From Spinacia oleracea (Eukaryota > Streptophyta > Magnoliopsida > Caryophyllales > Amaranthaceae), in contig NC_079489.1 in the NCBI RefSeq assembly GCF_020520425.1, forward strand, positions 18,686,001 to 18,750,000: a stretch of DNA of 64,000 nt. The letters run 5' to 3'. Positions 32,910 to 43,989 of this stretch are shown piece after piece (within the stretch, counting starts at the first letter, position 1; each line of letters starts with the position of its first letter). A program made the translations under genes and the position numbers. Under the pieces are notes generated by a model. It was not told the DNA's origin, searched no databases, and was given only the letters and a program-made list of their open reading frames with translations.

Positions 32910-35502
32910 ATGGCGGTATGTTTTGTTTTATTTGATTTGTTTTAGGGTACCTCACCCGGTTCCTCCGGGGAGTACTAGACTCTGACTCACCCGGATTCGA
33001 ATTGGGCTTATTTTTCTATTGTTTTGCTAATTTGTGTGTGATTTGGGGTATTGTAATTAGATTGATAGAATCTTGAAAGATGAAGCTTCTGAGGAGAAGG
33101 GAGATCGTGCTAGAATGGTGAGTTGTTCTTGTTTCCTAGATTGAGTTTTAGCTTAATTAAAGCTTACTCTGTAATGACTGGCTCTAAGTTATGTCTCACT
33201 CGTAAATTGGCTTTTTGTTGTATATCTTTTTGATGATTTACTGATGTATAATGGAGGAACTCCTGGAATATATTTCTGCTACTTTTGTGAGTAAACTGAA
33301 CTTGTATGTTCTTGCTGCCTTGCTGGGCAGGGAAAACTGACCCAGACAACTACAACCCAGTCGTAAATCGTAATGCCATCCTCGTCTCTTTTTCCCTCTG
33401 TAGATTTGGTCCAACTCATCATTCATGTCTGACTCGAACCGATTCAAGTTGATTTATTTGAGTCACTTCTTCCCTAAAGCTTTTGAATTCCCAACATTGC
33501 ATCATTAGTTGATGAGTGCTCGTTGCAAGGATTAGAAGCTTGGATAGACATTATGTACTTTAGAGTAGCTTTTACAATATTAACTAGCTTGGGTATATGT
33601 GTTAGGTATCGGTAAATGTTTGCCATGGCTCATTAGTTTGGATTTATCACTAGTTAGGGTGGAACTATGACATTTTATTCAAGAAGTAATTAGTTAAATA
33701 AACCTGTTTATTCTGTTCAGAAAACAGTACCCAAAATTCAATGTTATAAACAGGTTTGCTGTCAAATGTTTTCTGTGAAGCCGTTTCGATCCACATATAT
33801 GAATATCCCTTAAACCTAAGAAGTGACAGGGAGAGAGGGATCACCTCTCAATGGTTGTTTGAATAACATATTTTGCTGCATGTACGTAGATCGCATTTTT
33901 TACTAGGTTAACTGCCACCCGCCCTCTCTCCCGTCTCATTTTTATTGGCGTTTTAAAGCAGCATGAAGTGTTCAACTACAAGCAAATAGTGTCTCTTTAT
34001 CGAGAACCAGATTTTACACCCATGTCTTTGTGTTGTGTCAACACTGATGTGGCAGCCGCCAGAATGTCAATGGTTTTTAAGCTTCAGCTTGCACAATATT
34101 TTGCCATTCAGCTAAATGTAATTAGCTAAATAGCCTTGTTTTGTTTCATTAAGCTTGAGAGAAAGCCAAAGATAAAGAATTTTAATGTTCTTCAAATTGA
34201 GATGCCTAATTGATAAATGGATGTTCGTACATAAAGTTAAACTTTAACCTTTTAAAGGGAAAATGGAACTGGTGCTTTATGGACGTCAATATTGCAACCT
34301 AGCCAAATTAAGTCGAACAAAGATATTAGCATTAGCCGCTTGTAAGTTGTAATAGTATTAATATATATCACATCTATTGCTTGCCTGGATGGTCATTGTT
34401 GTTTAACAGAGTTTTATGTTTCTACCTTTCTCCCCTTAAATCAGGCTACATTTATTGGTGCACTTGCAATTGTAGACTTGATCAAAACAACTTTGGGACC
34501 AAAGGGAATGGTATTGTTCTCATGAATCTTAACAACTCAACTATTATATTTCAAGCTTTATTGATTTGTTTCATGTTTGTAGTTGTACTCCAACATTGAT
34601 TTGTTATGCTTTATTCATGTGTTTTGTTACAGGACAAGATTTTGCAGTCAACTGGTCGGGGTCATAATGTTACCGTGACAAATGATGGGGCGACAATCAT
34701 GAAGTCCCTTCACATTGATAACCCTGCAGCCAAAGTTCTTATTGGTATCCTCTCAAGGTTTTTTTTTTTAATGGTCAATGAAAGAACCTAATGGTGCAAT
34801 TGCTTATGGAAGTCTGGACGTAGGTGTTATTCATGTGATTCAATAAATAATGTTATTGATTTAAGTAACACACTATTAAGGTTTAAGATTGTTATATTAA
34901 CATTTAGCACATGTGTAGGAACTAATTGAGGCATGTTTATTTGTGTTTTGTCTGTACCTTTTTATAAGTCAACGATTTGTTAATGTTTTAGTGAATTGAA
35001 GGATTAGTAGTTTTGGACTAGTGTTGTTCTGGTTGTGTGCTGTCCTTAACCCAAAGTCAGATATTTCAAAGACACAAGATGATGAAGTTGGTGATGGGAC
35101 AACATCAGTTGTTGTATTGGCTGGAGAGTTATTAAGAGAGGCCGAAAAGCTTGTTGCAATGAAGATTCATCCCATGACCATAATAGCAGGTTAATAAATT
35201 GAGCTTTGGCAATGATCTTTTTGTTTGTATGTGTATATGACTTTATGCATTGTGCACATCCTTTTGCTTTTAAATTTTGTTTTATTTTTACAATTTTTTT
35301 TAAGGCTTTTACCTCAGTATAGTTTATCCTTCCCCACATGAAGTGTATGATTGCTTGTTTTTATTATTGGCCTTTCTCCCCAGAATTAGTTTACTTGATC
35401 AGGTTTTCTGAGTAGTTCAGTAAGTGTATTGAAGGATTTAGGATCCAAATAGCGTGAAGGTAGAGCTGTTCAAGTCCACCTCAGATCATTATAGTCTTAG
35501 GC

Positions 35503-35540
<38 letters not shown>

Positions 35541-38500
35541 AGCCTGAGCTGATTTTTCAGGCCTAAAATTTGTCTGCCTCAATGTATTGGGCCAAGTACT
35601 TTTTAAAATGCTACGTGCTTAGTTTAAAAAAGCGCGCCTAGGCGCAAGGCTCACCTAGGCTCAGCCTTCGGCGCCTTGAGCTTTCCAGGCTCACTGATGT
35701 CAACAAGGCGCGCGCCTTTGTGCGCCTTCAGTCTTCTGGCGTAGTAGGATGACGTGGATCTTCTATTTACATTTTTTTTTCTTTTTTAATGATACAAACA
35801 CACCCCATGTGACCTATCAACGGTCATATCTCTACAACATTAGCTTTTTGGGTAGTGGAAGTAGCATAATATGAGTTAATTTTCATATTTCCAGCTTGTA
35901 ATTACCATGGAAGGTTCTAATTCCGGCACTCCATCGACGGGATCACGCAATTCTTATGAACCGATAAGAAAATATGGCACTCCAATAGAAATATGTTGTT
36001 TTGAGTATAAATTGTGTTAATTTTTTTCTATACCGAATTTCAAGGTTTATTAAAAAATTATGTGCGTCTTGTATCCAAAAGGCGCGCCCCTAGGCTCCAT
36101 GACCCTTGTGCGCCTTATTAAACTAAGGCTACGTGGCCTACCCCTATGCAGAAGATTACATGAACTGACTTTTTTAAGTATCCCCATGTGTTTATGCTCA
36201 GTAAATTTTTAAGAGGAAGATTGAATCTCGCTAACATATCTCAAAGAAAGGGCTTTAGTAATCTTTTAGTGAATTACAAACCCAAGTAGTTATATGTGTT
36301 GGTGCTCGAGGGTGTGTGGTGGAGAGACATCCTTCCCGGCTTATTGCACCCCTAGACGTGTCATTTTTACTTCTTATATTATCTTGTATAGAATTTGCTA
36401 GCTTTTTGCTGGAAGTCTTCTCAAAGAAAAGGCTTTAGTAATCTTAGAGTGAATTATGTACCCAAGTAGTTATATGTATTGGTGCTCGGGGGTGGGTGGT
36501 GGAGAGACATCCTTTACAGCTTAGTGCACCCCTGGATGTGTCATTTTCACTTATATTATCTTGTATATGATTTGCTAGCTTTTTGCTGGAAGTTTTCTAA
36601 GGATGGCATACTTCCAGTCATGAAAATTTTAAGTGCAATATTAACTCTGGAACTTTTAATAACATGTGAACAGTCCAGCTTCAGTAGTTACCATGAGAGC
36701 CTTAGATGCTATGGACAATTGGTGTAATGAATCGATAATCTACAAATCTAATAACTGGCCATTTATTTATCAGTTCAAGATTTTTATTTTTATTTTTAGA
36801 ATTGTGTGTGGTAGAATAACCTGTACCAGGCCTCACCTGCTAGTTAGCTTCTTTTGTATATAGTCTACTATAGGTATATAGCTTTACAGCCTTCACTGTT
36901 AGAGGGTTGTGGACTTAAGGTATGTGCAGTTGAATTGATCCTCCTTCAATTAGTTTTAGAAAATTTGTTTTTTTGGTTTAGTAATCAATTCCAAAGCAAA
37001 TTTCCCATATTGTAGCATGTTTTTATGTATTTTGTTATTAATATATTTTGAACTAGATTAGATCCCGTGCATGCACGGATATTTTAAAATTATTTGACTA
37101 AATTTTATAATATATTTGACTAAAATATTTATCTCCCTAAAATTACTGCATAATTAATAAATGTTAGCATACTCATTTAATCATCTGGAGTATGCAATTT
37201 TCTCCTATTAAATATACATATTTTATATACTTGATATGATAATTTGACCAAAATATTGAGTATATAAATATAAATATATATATAATATATATTCCATTAC
37301 TAATAGTATTACAATTAGTTTGACTAAAATATTACCAAAATTTATTTTTAGAAAACTATTATTATGTGGCATATATTATTTCCATAATATATAATTTTTT
37401 TCCATACATAAACCGTAAATAAAAAGGATAGATTTAAGAAAAAAAACAGATTTTTTTTAGGAAAAGAGTTTTGGCGGGAAAATTTTACACCAGGAAGTGA
37501 CACATGTCACTTCTGGTGTTTGTTTTAGTATAATGTAATAGATATTCGTTCTAGAAGATGGGTAAAATTTGTTGTTCTAGATTATGTTTTTAAGCACTAC
37601 TACGGGTAAAGCAAATCTTCTTCTTTGTTTTCAAAAGTTTGGTTGGAAATGCAATACAGTTACTCTTGCCTACAAGAAAAAAGGGAAAAAAAAAGTAGAG
37701 GAAACTATTGAAATGAAAACAAACTGTGTTTGTGGAAGTATTTGAACTTTTGTAACATCATTTGTCACACACTCATGTTCTCACTTCACATACTATAATC
37801 CTTAGCAGAACAATGAACAACAAAAGGCTAACTTTTGCCTTTCAATAGACAAATGATGTTACAAAGGAGATGTCTCATGGTGGACTGAACTTGTGTGCTT
37901 TTTGTTAGAAAATTCAAGGCAATAAATGAAGGGTCCAGAGAATGCCGGAGAGAGAAACTAAAGCTTTTGCTAAAAATAATTGAATTGGAAATTTTTTAGT
38001 AGAAAAGTGTGTAATTTTTATGCAGTCTTAAAATTTTATGTAGCATACTAGTGTTTTCTTTAACCTTTGATCGATTGGAGGGAAGGACTTTTTATATGTA
38101 CAGGGCATCAGTGAATGGGAGGAGAGGGAGGTGTTATGATGAATGTTTAATTGTGAAGAGGGTTTTGGTTCAGTGTTACTCTTGTTGGAAATGGTTTTTA
38201 GATGTTTTAAGATTTAATCATTTAATTGTGAAGGATTACCATCTTTTCTGGTTGGGTGCTGACTGCCGAGCATCTGTCTGTTTTGCTTCCTGATTAATCT
38301 TTAGGTAACTTTTTTTTGCTGAAGAAGGTTTTAATATTTTGTCATCCAGGTTATAGAATGGCTTCTGAATGCGCTCATAATGCATTGCTGAAGAAGGTGG
38401 TCGACAACAAACAAGATGCAGGTACTGATTATTAGAATCCTCTTATTAACTTTCTTTTATAATACGTTTCATTTTCTCATTGATGCATGACAACCTGTAC

Positions 38501-41500
38501 AATGCAGATAAATTCCGGTCAAACTTGATGAACATTGCAAGGACTACGCTGAGTTCGAAAATATTGTCTCAAGACAAGGAACACTTTGCCAATATGGCAG
38601 TAGATGCAGTTATGAGGCTGAAGGTGATAAATCTAAAACCTTGTTGATTTTAAAAAGTGTGCATGATGCTGTTGCTTAACTCAATTGCACTCTTTGTGAC
38701 CATGCAATATTTTTCTTGGGTATGACGTGTGACGATTCATGTTAGCCGACCCCAAATCATTTTGGGACTAAGGCTTTGTTGCTGTTGTTGTTGTTGTTGA
38801 TGACGTGTGATGACAATAGAATTTTCTTTTCTTGCTCCTCTTGTTTATGATGCGGTCTTGACAATTGGCAGGGTAGCACGAACCTGGAGGCCATCCAGAT
38901 TATCAAGAAGCCTGGAGGTTCCTTGAGAGATTCATTTCTAGATGAAGGGTATGCCTGTTTTTGAAAATTATTGCTTAATGCTTGTGAGTAGTAGAGTTAC
39001 AGTAGATTTCTTTTCTTTTCTTGTTCTCTTGCTACATGGTAAGTCTTCGTTAGTCTGAGAGCATTACACACTGTTTCACTTTTATTTTTTTGTCTTAAAG
39101 TTTCAAGTCACCAAACTTCCTTTTGTATGGAGGAGACCTGCGTGTTTTTGTAAATTGTCTAGGAAATGTTTTCATTTGTTGAGTTTTTCCTGTCTCAGTA
39201 ATAGTTTACTTTATTTTATGATGTTTTATTTCCATGACATTTGAGCTTACGTGAAACTATTGTCTACTTCAGATTTATTTTGGACAAGAAGATTGGTGTT
39301 GGACAACCAAAGCGTATAGAGAATGCAAATATTTTAGTTGCAAACACTGCAATGGACACAGATAAAGTAAAAATCTATGGGGCACGAGTACGTGTTGATT
39401 CAATGGCTAAGGTTGCCGAGATTGAAGGAGCAGAAAAGGACAAGATGAGGGAGAAAGTGAAGAAGATTATTGGTCATGGAATTAATTGTTTTGTTAATCG
39501 GCAGTTAATCTACAATTTCCCTGAGGAACTCTTTGCTGATGCTGGAATCCTTGCCATTGAGCATGCCGATTTTGATGGTATTGAGCGCCTTGCTCTGGTG
39601 ACTGGTGGGGAGATTGCATCAACTTTTGATAATCCTGAATCAGTTAAACTTGGACATTGCAAGCTGATCGAGGAAATTATGATTGGGGAAGACAAGCTAA
39701 TTCATTTCTCTGGTGTTGAGATGGGACAGGCGTGCACAATAGTACTGAGAGGTGCAAGGTATTAATTCCTCCATTTGGGTTCCTCTAACTTATGGTATCT
39801 TCCTCCTTTCTCAAATATTTGCGTTGCAATGAATTAGATTCAAAATTTGAGTAGGCTTGCTAGTCAATCCACTTGAGGGTACTTTCTTCCTTTCTCTTTC
39901 ATAGCAGGAACAAAATTTGGCTTATTGCTCGTCAACAAAAAATGTTTGGTCTACTGACCTGCTAGGATTTTTATTGGAACATGGCCGTGGTGGTTTATAC
40001 TTGTCAAAAAAAAAGTATTGTTTTTGTTTAGAAGAGATTACTGTCTAGTAATCAGATAAGGAGGGCTTTATTATTAAAGGAACTGATAGTGCACATAAGT
40101 AAAGCTTGACTACTTATGCTTGGGAATGGATGGCTGCTTTATTGCTTATCGCCTCATATATTGAAGACATTCCTTTGATGTTTGCTATTGCAAATCTCGA
40201 GTACACTGTTGTTTCTCAATTTATTTCTACAACTTCTGTTTTGATTTTTCCTTATTAGTTTCGGAAATTTGAGATTTTTTTCAGAAGAGTCTACCAATAT
40301 TATTTTATTTTCCTTTACCGATGAAGATAAAATTGAGTCCATTTTTATCTTCATTTAATTGGAATAGTCAATATTGCACTTTTTGCTCTTGTCTACTTGT
40401 GTGCTCTTGGCATGAGCCCCATTGAAGGAATTGGTAATGTAGTATTCAAGTGAGAAAGTACAATGGAAGATGACAAGCTATTTATCCCCTTTTCTCTGTC
40501 AAAAGGCATCGACTTTGGAACATCTTGGTGTTGGCTCTTTTATCAGGAAAACTTTACCATGTGCTTACTTTATACATCCACTGTTTATTGGCTACATGTG
40601 TACGCAAACTTTAATTTTGGTAGATTTATTAATTTGTTGACAGGCATTATTCTGCTATTAGTAGTGTAATTGGATGTGTTTCTCTCTCTTCATGAGTTGA
40701 CATTTGTTATCTGTTTGCAGCGAGCATGTACTTGATGAGGCTGAAAGGTCCTTACACGATGCCCTGTGCGTGCTTTCGCAGACGGTGAATGACAGTAGGG
40801 TTTTGCTTGGAGGTGGTTGGCCTGAAATGGTGATGGCAAAAGAGATAGATGAACTGGCTAGAAAAACTCCTGGAAAGAAGTCTCATGCCATTGAAGCTTT
40901 CTCACGGGCACTGCAGGCCATACCGACAATCATTGCTGACAATGCTGGATTAGACAGTGCTGAGTTGATATCAAAGCTTCGTGCTGAGCACCACCAAGAA
41001 AACAGTACTTCAGGAATAGATGTGATCACTGGAACTGTAAGTAGACTTTGAATCCTCATTTTAAAACATGCTAAACTGGGCAGCTGCTGTAACTATATGC
41101 ATCTAGTTACTGCTGCTCACATGTCCATGTTCTTGTAGTCTGTTGCTTCTTATGAATGCAATGTCTTATGAATTGCAATTCATGAGTACAGACAGTATTT
41201 TGATTGTCGGTTTGGCACAGTGGACTGCAAATAGATTAGTCATGCCCTTGAATTCTTCTGGACTGCAAATAGATTAGTCATCTCCTGGAATTTAACTTCA
41301 TAGAGTTCTGTACTGCAAATAGATTAGTCATGCCCGATGTTTTTAGGCCGTCTTTTGGATGCTGGTAGACTAGGCTATGATGCAGCATTTTGATACTTGA
41401 AGTGAAACCAAAATCAGAAACAAATCCTTATCCGTGAGTGCGAGTAACAGCTGAAACATATGTGACAAAATTCTAATGAAGTGTGTCCTATTTTCTGGAT

Positions 41501-41798
41501 ATATGGGGGGTGAATCGCGTAATTCTGTCATATTCATATGGACGGTGGCTAAATTATTGAGAAGTTGGTCATGATGTGCTTTTGAGCTGTACCTAGTTTT
41601 ATTATCATAATTAATCATGTTATTAATGTCTAAGGTATTGGATTCGTGCAGGTTGGAGACATGGCTGCTCTGGGAATCTCGGAGTCTTTTAAAGTAAAGC
41701 AGGCTGTCTTATTATCTGCTATAGAGGCAGCTGAAGGGCTCCTGAGGGTTGACGAGATTATCAGATGCGCTCCAAGGAGGAGAGAAGATAGAATGTAA
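32910..41798 (+). CDS. CCT2: T-complex protein 1 subunit beta (chaperonin CCT), 527 aa
   Basis: Coding exons: 32910-32915, 33061-33117, 34445-34510, 34633-34744, 35061-35189, 38350-38421, 38508-38623, 38872-38948, 39273-39758, 40721-41036, 41652-41798. All phases close, giving 527 aa, the same as Arabidopsis CCT2. Group II chaperonin motifs are intact: [24 protein letters not shown] (91-96, nucleotide binding), the HDAL Asp (387, ATP hydrolysis) and GGGWPE (404-409). The end [10 protein letters not shown] is typical of the beta subunit. CCT is the cytosolic hetero-octameric ring that folds actin, tubulin and other proteins with ATP. Coding exon 1 has only six bases (Met-Ala) and depends on the donor at 32916. 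The 3.16-kb intron 35190-38349 holds most of the local transposons. Identity is certain. Confidence 0.97.
35502..35540. repeat. Poly(T) run of about 35 bp
   Basis: An almost pure T tract in a CCT2 intron. It may be the tail of an antisense retro-insertion; no flanking duplication was found. Confidence 0.7.
35610..36135. mobile_element. Non-autonomous DNA element with GCTACGTG duplication
   Basis: GCTACGTG flanks both sides (35610-35617, 36128-36135). The 510-bp insert starts CTTAGTTTAAAAAAGCGCGCC and ends, in reverse, CTTAGTTTAATAAGGCGCAC. The subterminal regions are rich in GCGCC and CTAGGC. An 8-bp duplication fits hAT-type transposition. There is no coding capacity. It lies in a CCT2 intron. 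Confidence 0.9.
36238..36600. repeat. Tandem duplication of about 181 bp
   Basis: The block from TCTCAAAGAAAGGGC at about 36238 to GCTGGAAGTCTT at 36419 repeats from TCTCAAAGAAAAGGC at about 36419 to GCTGGAAGTTTT near 36597. The copies differ by scattered substitutions and short gaps. It lies in a CCT2 intron. Confidence 0.88.
37053..37542 (-). mobile_element. Non-autonomous Helitron, 490 bp
   Basis: Minus strand: it begins TCTATTACATTATACTAAAAC at 37542, after an A, and ends with a hairpin CCGTGCATGCACGG close to a terminal CTAG (37056-37053), followed by T. There are no target duplications, as expected. A 33-bp inverted repeat (37487-37519, arms ACACCAG and CTGGTGT) lies near the 5' end. 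It shares its 5' end with the element at 48649-50088. Confidence 0.85.
38722..38810 (+). mobile_element. 67-bp retro-insertion with (TTG)n tail
   Basis: ATGACGTGTGA flanks the insert at 38722-38732 and 38800-38810. The insert contains CCGACCCCAAATCATTTTGG, GACTAAGGCTTTG and a (TTG)n tail. Target duplication, a simple-repeat tail and extreme shortness mark a 5'-truncated non-LTR insertion. It lies in the CCT2 intron between 38624 and 38871. Confidence 0.88.
41223..41332. repeat. Three copies of CTGCAAATAGATTAGTCAT
   Basis: The 19-bp unit starts at about 41225, 41261 and 41313, with differing spacers, in CCT2's last intron. The unit is exact in all three. Confidence 0.85.
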
Positions 41799-42545
41799 AA
41801 CCAATTTTTGGTTTTGTATCGCCGGAACCTAGGTTTTGTACTAGTGTTTTTTTTTTATTTACTTGATTGATTTAGAAGACAGTCTGGGATTTTGGTTTTC
41901 ATCCCTGTGCAATATGCTGGTCTGTAGCAGATTATGATTTCTTTCTGCAGTGGTGTTGGATGTAGGAGCTGATATTTTGTACATTGAAAGATTGCAACCC
42001 TAAAGTTTTGATGGATGAACCAGAAACGTGAATTATTTATGAGGAGGATGAGCACAGTTTTTACAACATAAAATCATGCAAATGACTTGTGTGTTTAAAT
42101 TTAATGATTTGGAATGACTATGAAACGGATTTACTTGTACCCTTATTGTGTAATGGTAGTAGGCTAGTAACACTATAGGTATCTTTTGACTGTAACTATA
42201 TAAACTTTGGGGTTGTTAAATGACGCTTGCATTTATTTAAAATGCCCACATTTAACTGCATGAAAAAACATATTTATACTATTATTAAAAGTCAATAACA
42301 AACATTGTTGGACATATGTAAAGTAAGTTGTAACCCATGACCTCATGTATCATAAAGTGGTATGCTAATACTCCATTCATCAAACACTACTCCTTTTTAA
42401 AATACAAAACTATAAAAGTATAGTACCCACAATTTTTTTTTTAAGGAAAAAACCTAGGAAAAAAATATAAAATAAGACAAATTTCTATATACAACAAAAT
42501 ATTTTTACCCCAGACTATTTCTTTTGCTCATGTGACTCCCATCTA
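41799..42545. other. CCT2 3'UTR and AT-rich spacer
   Basis: The 3'UTR probably runs to about 42060. No canonical poly(A) hexamer is decisive, though AATAAA-like A/T-rich stretches occur. The rest is AT-rich, without a gene. Confidence 0.45.
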
Positions 42546-42822
42546 TCTATACTATATATTAAAAAGCGTTTACAAGAAAACATATGTGACACGTGACGCT
42601 CTTCTTATGGGTCGTTCTCTCCATGTAATATTCATCTACATAAAAAAATGGCAAACATGGTTTGTGTAAGGTTTGAATTCATGACCTTGAATTTAAATAA
42701 TAAAGCTTTTACCACTAAGCTATTACATGTTTCATGTTATCATTACAAAAAATTATATATATAAGTAAACGTTAATGTTATTAATGTAGTAACCCGGGGC
42801 ATCGCCCGAGCCTAAAAACTAG
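42546..42822 (+). mobile_element. Short Helitron, 277 bp
   Basis: It starts TCTATACTATATATTAAAA after an A and ends with hairpin GGGGCATCGCCC, a short AT stretch and CTAG (42819-42822) followed by T. This is the classic plant non-autonomous Helitron shape. A tRNA-like TTTGAATTCATGACC and ACCACTAAGCTA lie inside. Confidence 0.88.
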
Positions 42823-43989
42823 TTGTACGATTAAAATAAGTTTGTTTAATTTCTTTAGAGAAAAAACTTAGAACAAGTAACCAATTTTCATGATTTGAAC
42901 AAGTAATTCTACAAAATCCGAACCTGGGTGATCTATCCATGACCAAGATGAAGCTTGGGTGAAACTAAGTGGAGGTCCGACTGATGTGGAAAAATCACCG
43001 GATGAGTAGTGTTTAGGGGTGAAATGTCACTCGAATCCAGAGCTAGTTGGTTCTCCCTGAAATACATTGAGGCACAACAGTTGACTAAGTCGGCGACTCA
43101 TAGCAGTGGCTTGGATAAGGGTACCCACGAAAACCTTAGAAAGCTTGTCATGACTGATCTCCGCATACGGAAAATCTAGATTCAGGAACCAGTCCGGATC
43201 GGACCGGTTTTAAACCGATACACCGTCATAATTGTCACTGCTTGTGGACCCGAACCCACAAACTAAAACCGAAAAGAAATTATTTGACCAAAACAAGTAA
43301 TTTTCGTGATCTTCATTCGTATGAAGTCCCTCTTGTAATTTCTTTTTTTTAAAAACACAAATAATTCTACAGTTTACCCAACAATCACGAGAAATCACCA
43401 AAATATCAAATTTGCATCCTTTGCTTTGACGCCATAGCTTCAATCACAATCCCCAATTAAAGAGCTACAATTTTCTCTATTAATCAATCAAATCGTACAG
43501 ATTTATTGATTTTCCTAATAGATTCCTCAGAATTTCATGTGAAATCAATCCGCTAATGGTAGATTAACTATTCTCCCCACCCATTGCAATTCGAATGGAA
43601 GTTTAGCATTCTCAGGTACAATTCAGGTTTTTTTGGTTGATTTTTCCGGTCGACCTAAGATTTGTATGATCAAGTTTGTGGGTTCATTCAATTTGGGTTT
43701 TCTTCTTCTTCAAATTTATCTTCGTTACCCAGAAATGCAATAAGATTGTTATGAACAAAGTTTAGACCAAGTAGCTTTGGAATCTGGTGCTGAAGGTTAG
43801 CTTGGAGCTCGTTGATGTTTCCCTTAGATTAGGCATTTTGGGAGTGATTGGATTTCAATTTTTGTATTTGTCCTTTCTTAGCAGTTATAGGTTTGGTCAT
43901 TTTGATTTGTTGGGTTTGCTTATGTGCTTTATGTGTTTGTAGATTTTAAGTGGTATACTTTGATTCCGGGGAATCGGACGAAGTGAGCC
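42823..43989 (+). other. SAC9 promoter and 5'UTR region
   Basis: Between the Helitron and the SAC9 start codon. The stretch from about 43440 is T-rich and CT-containing, with leader-like features. No TATA box or UTR intron boundary could be fixed. 42940-43210 has LTR-like wording but no structure. Confidence 0.4.
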
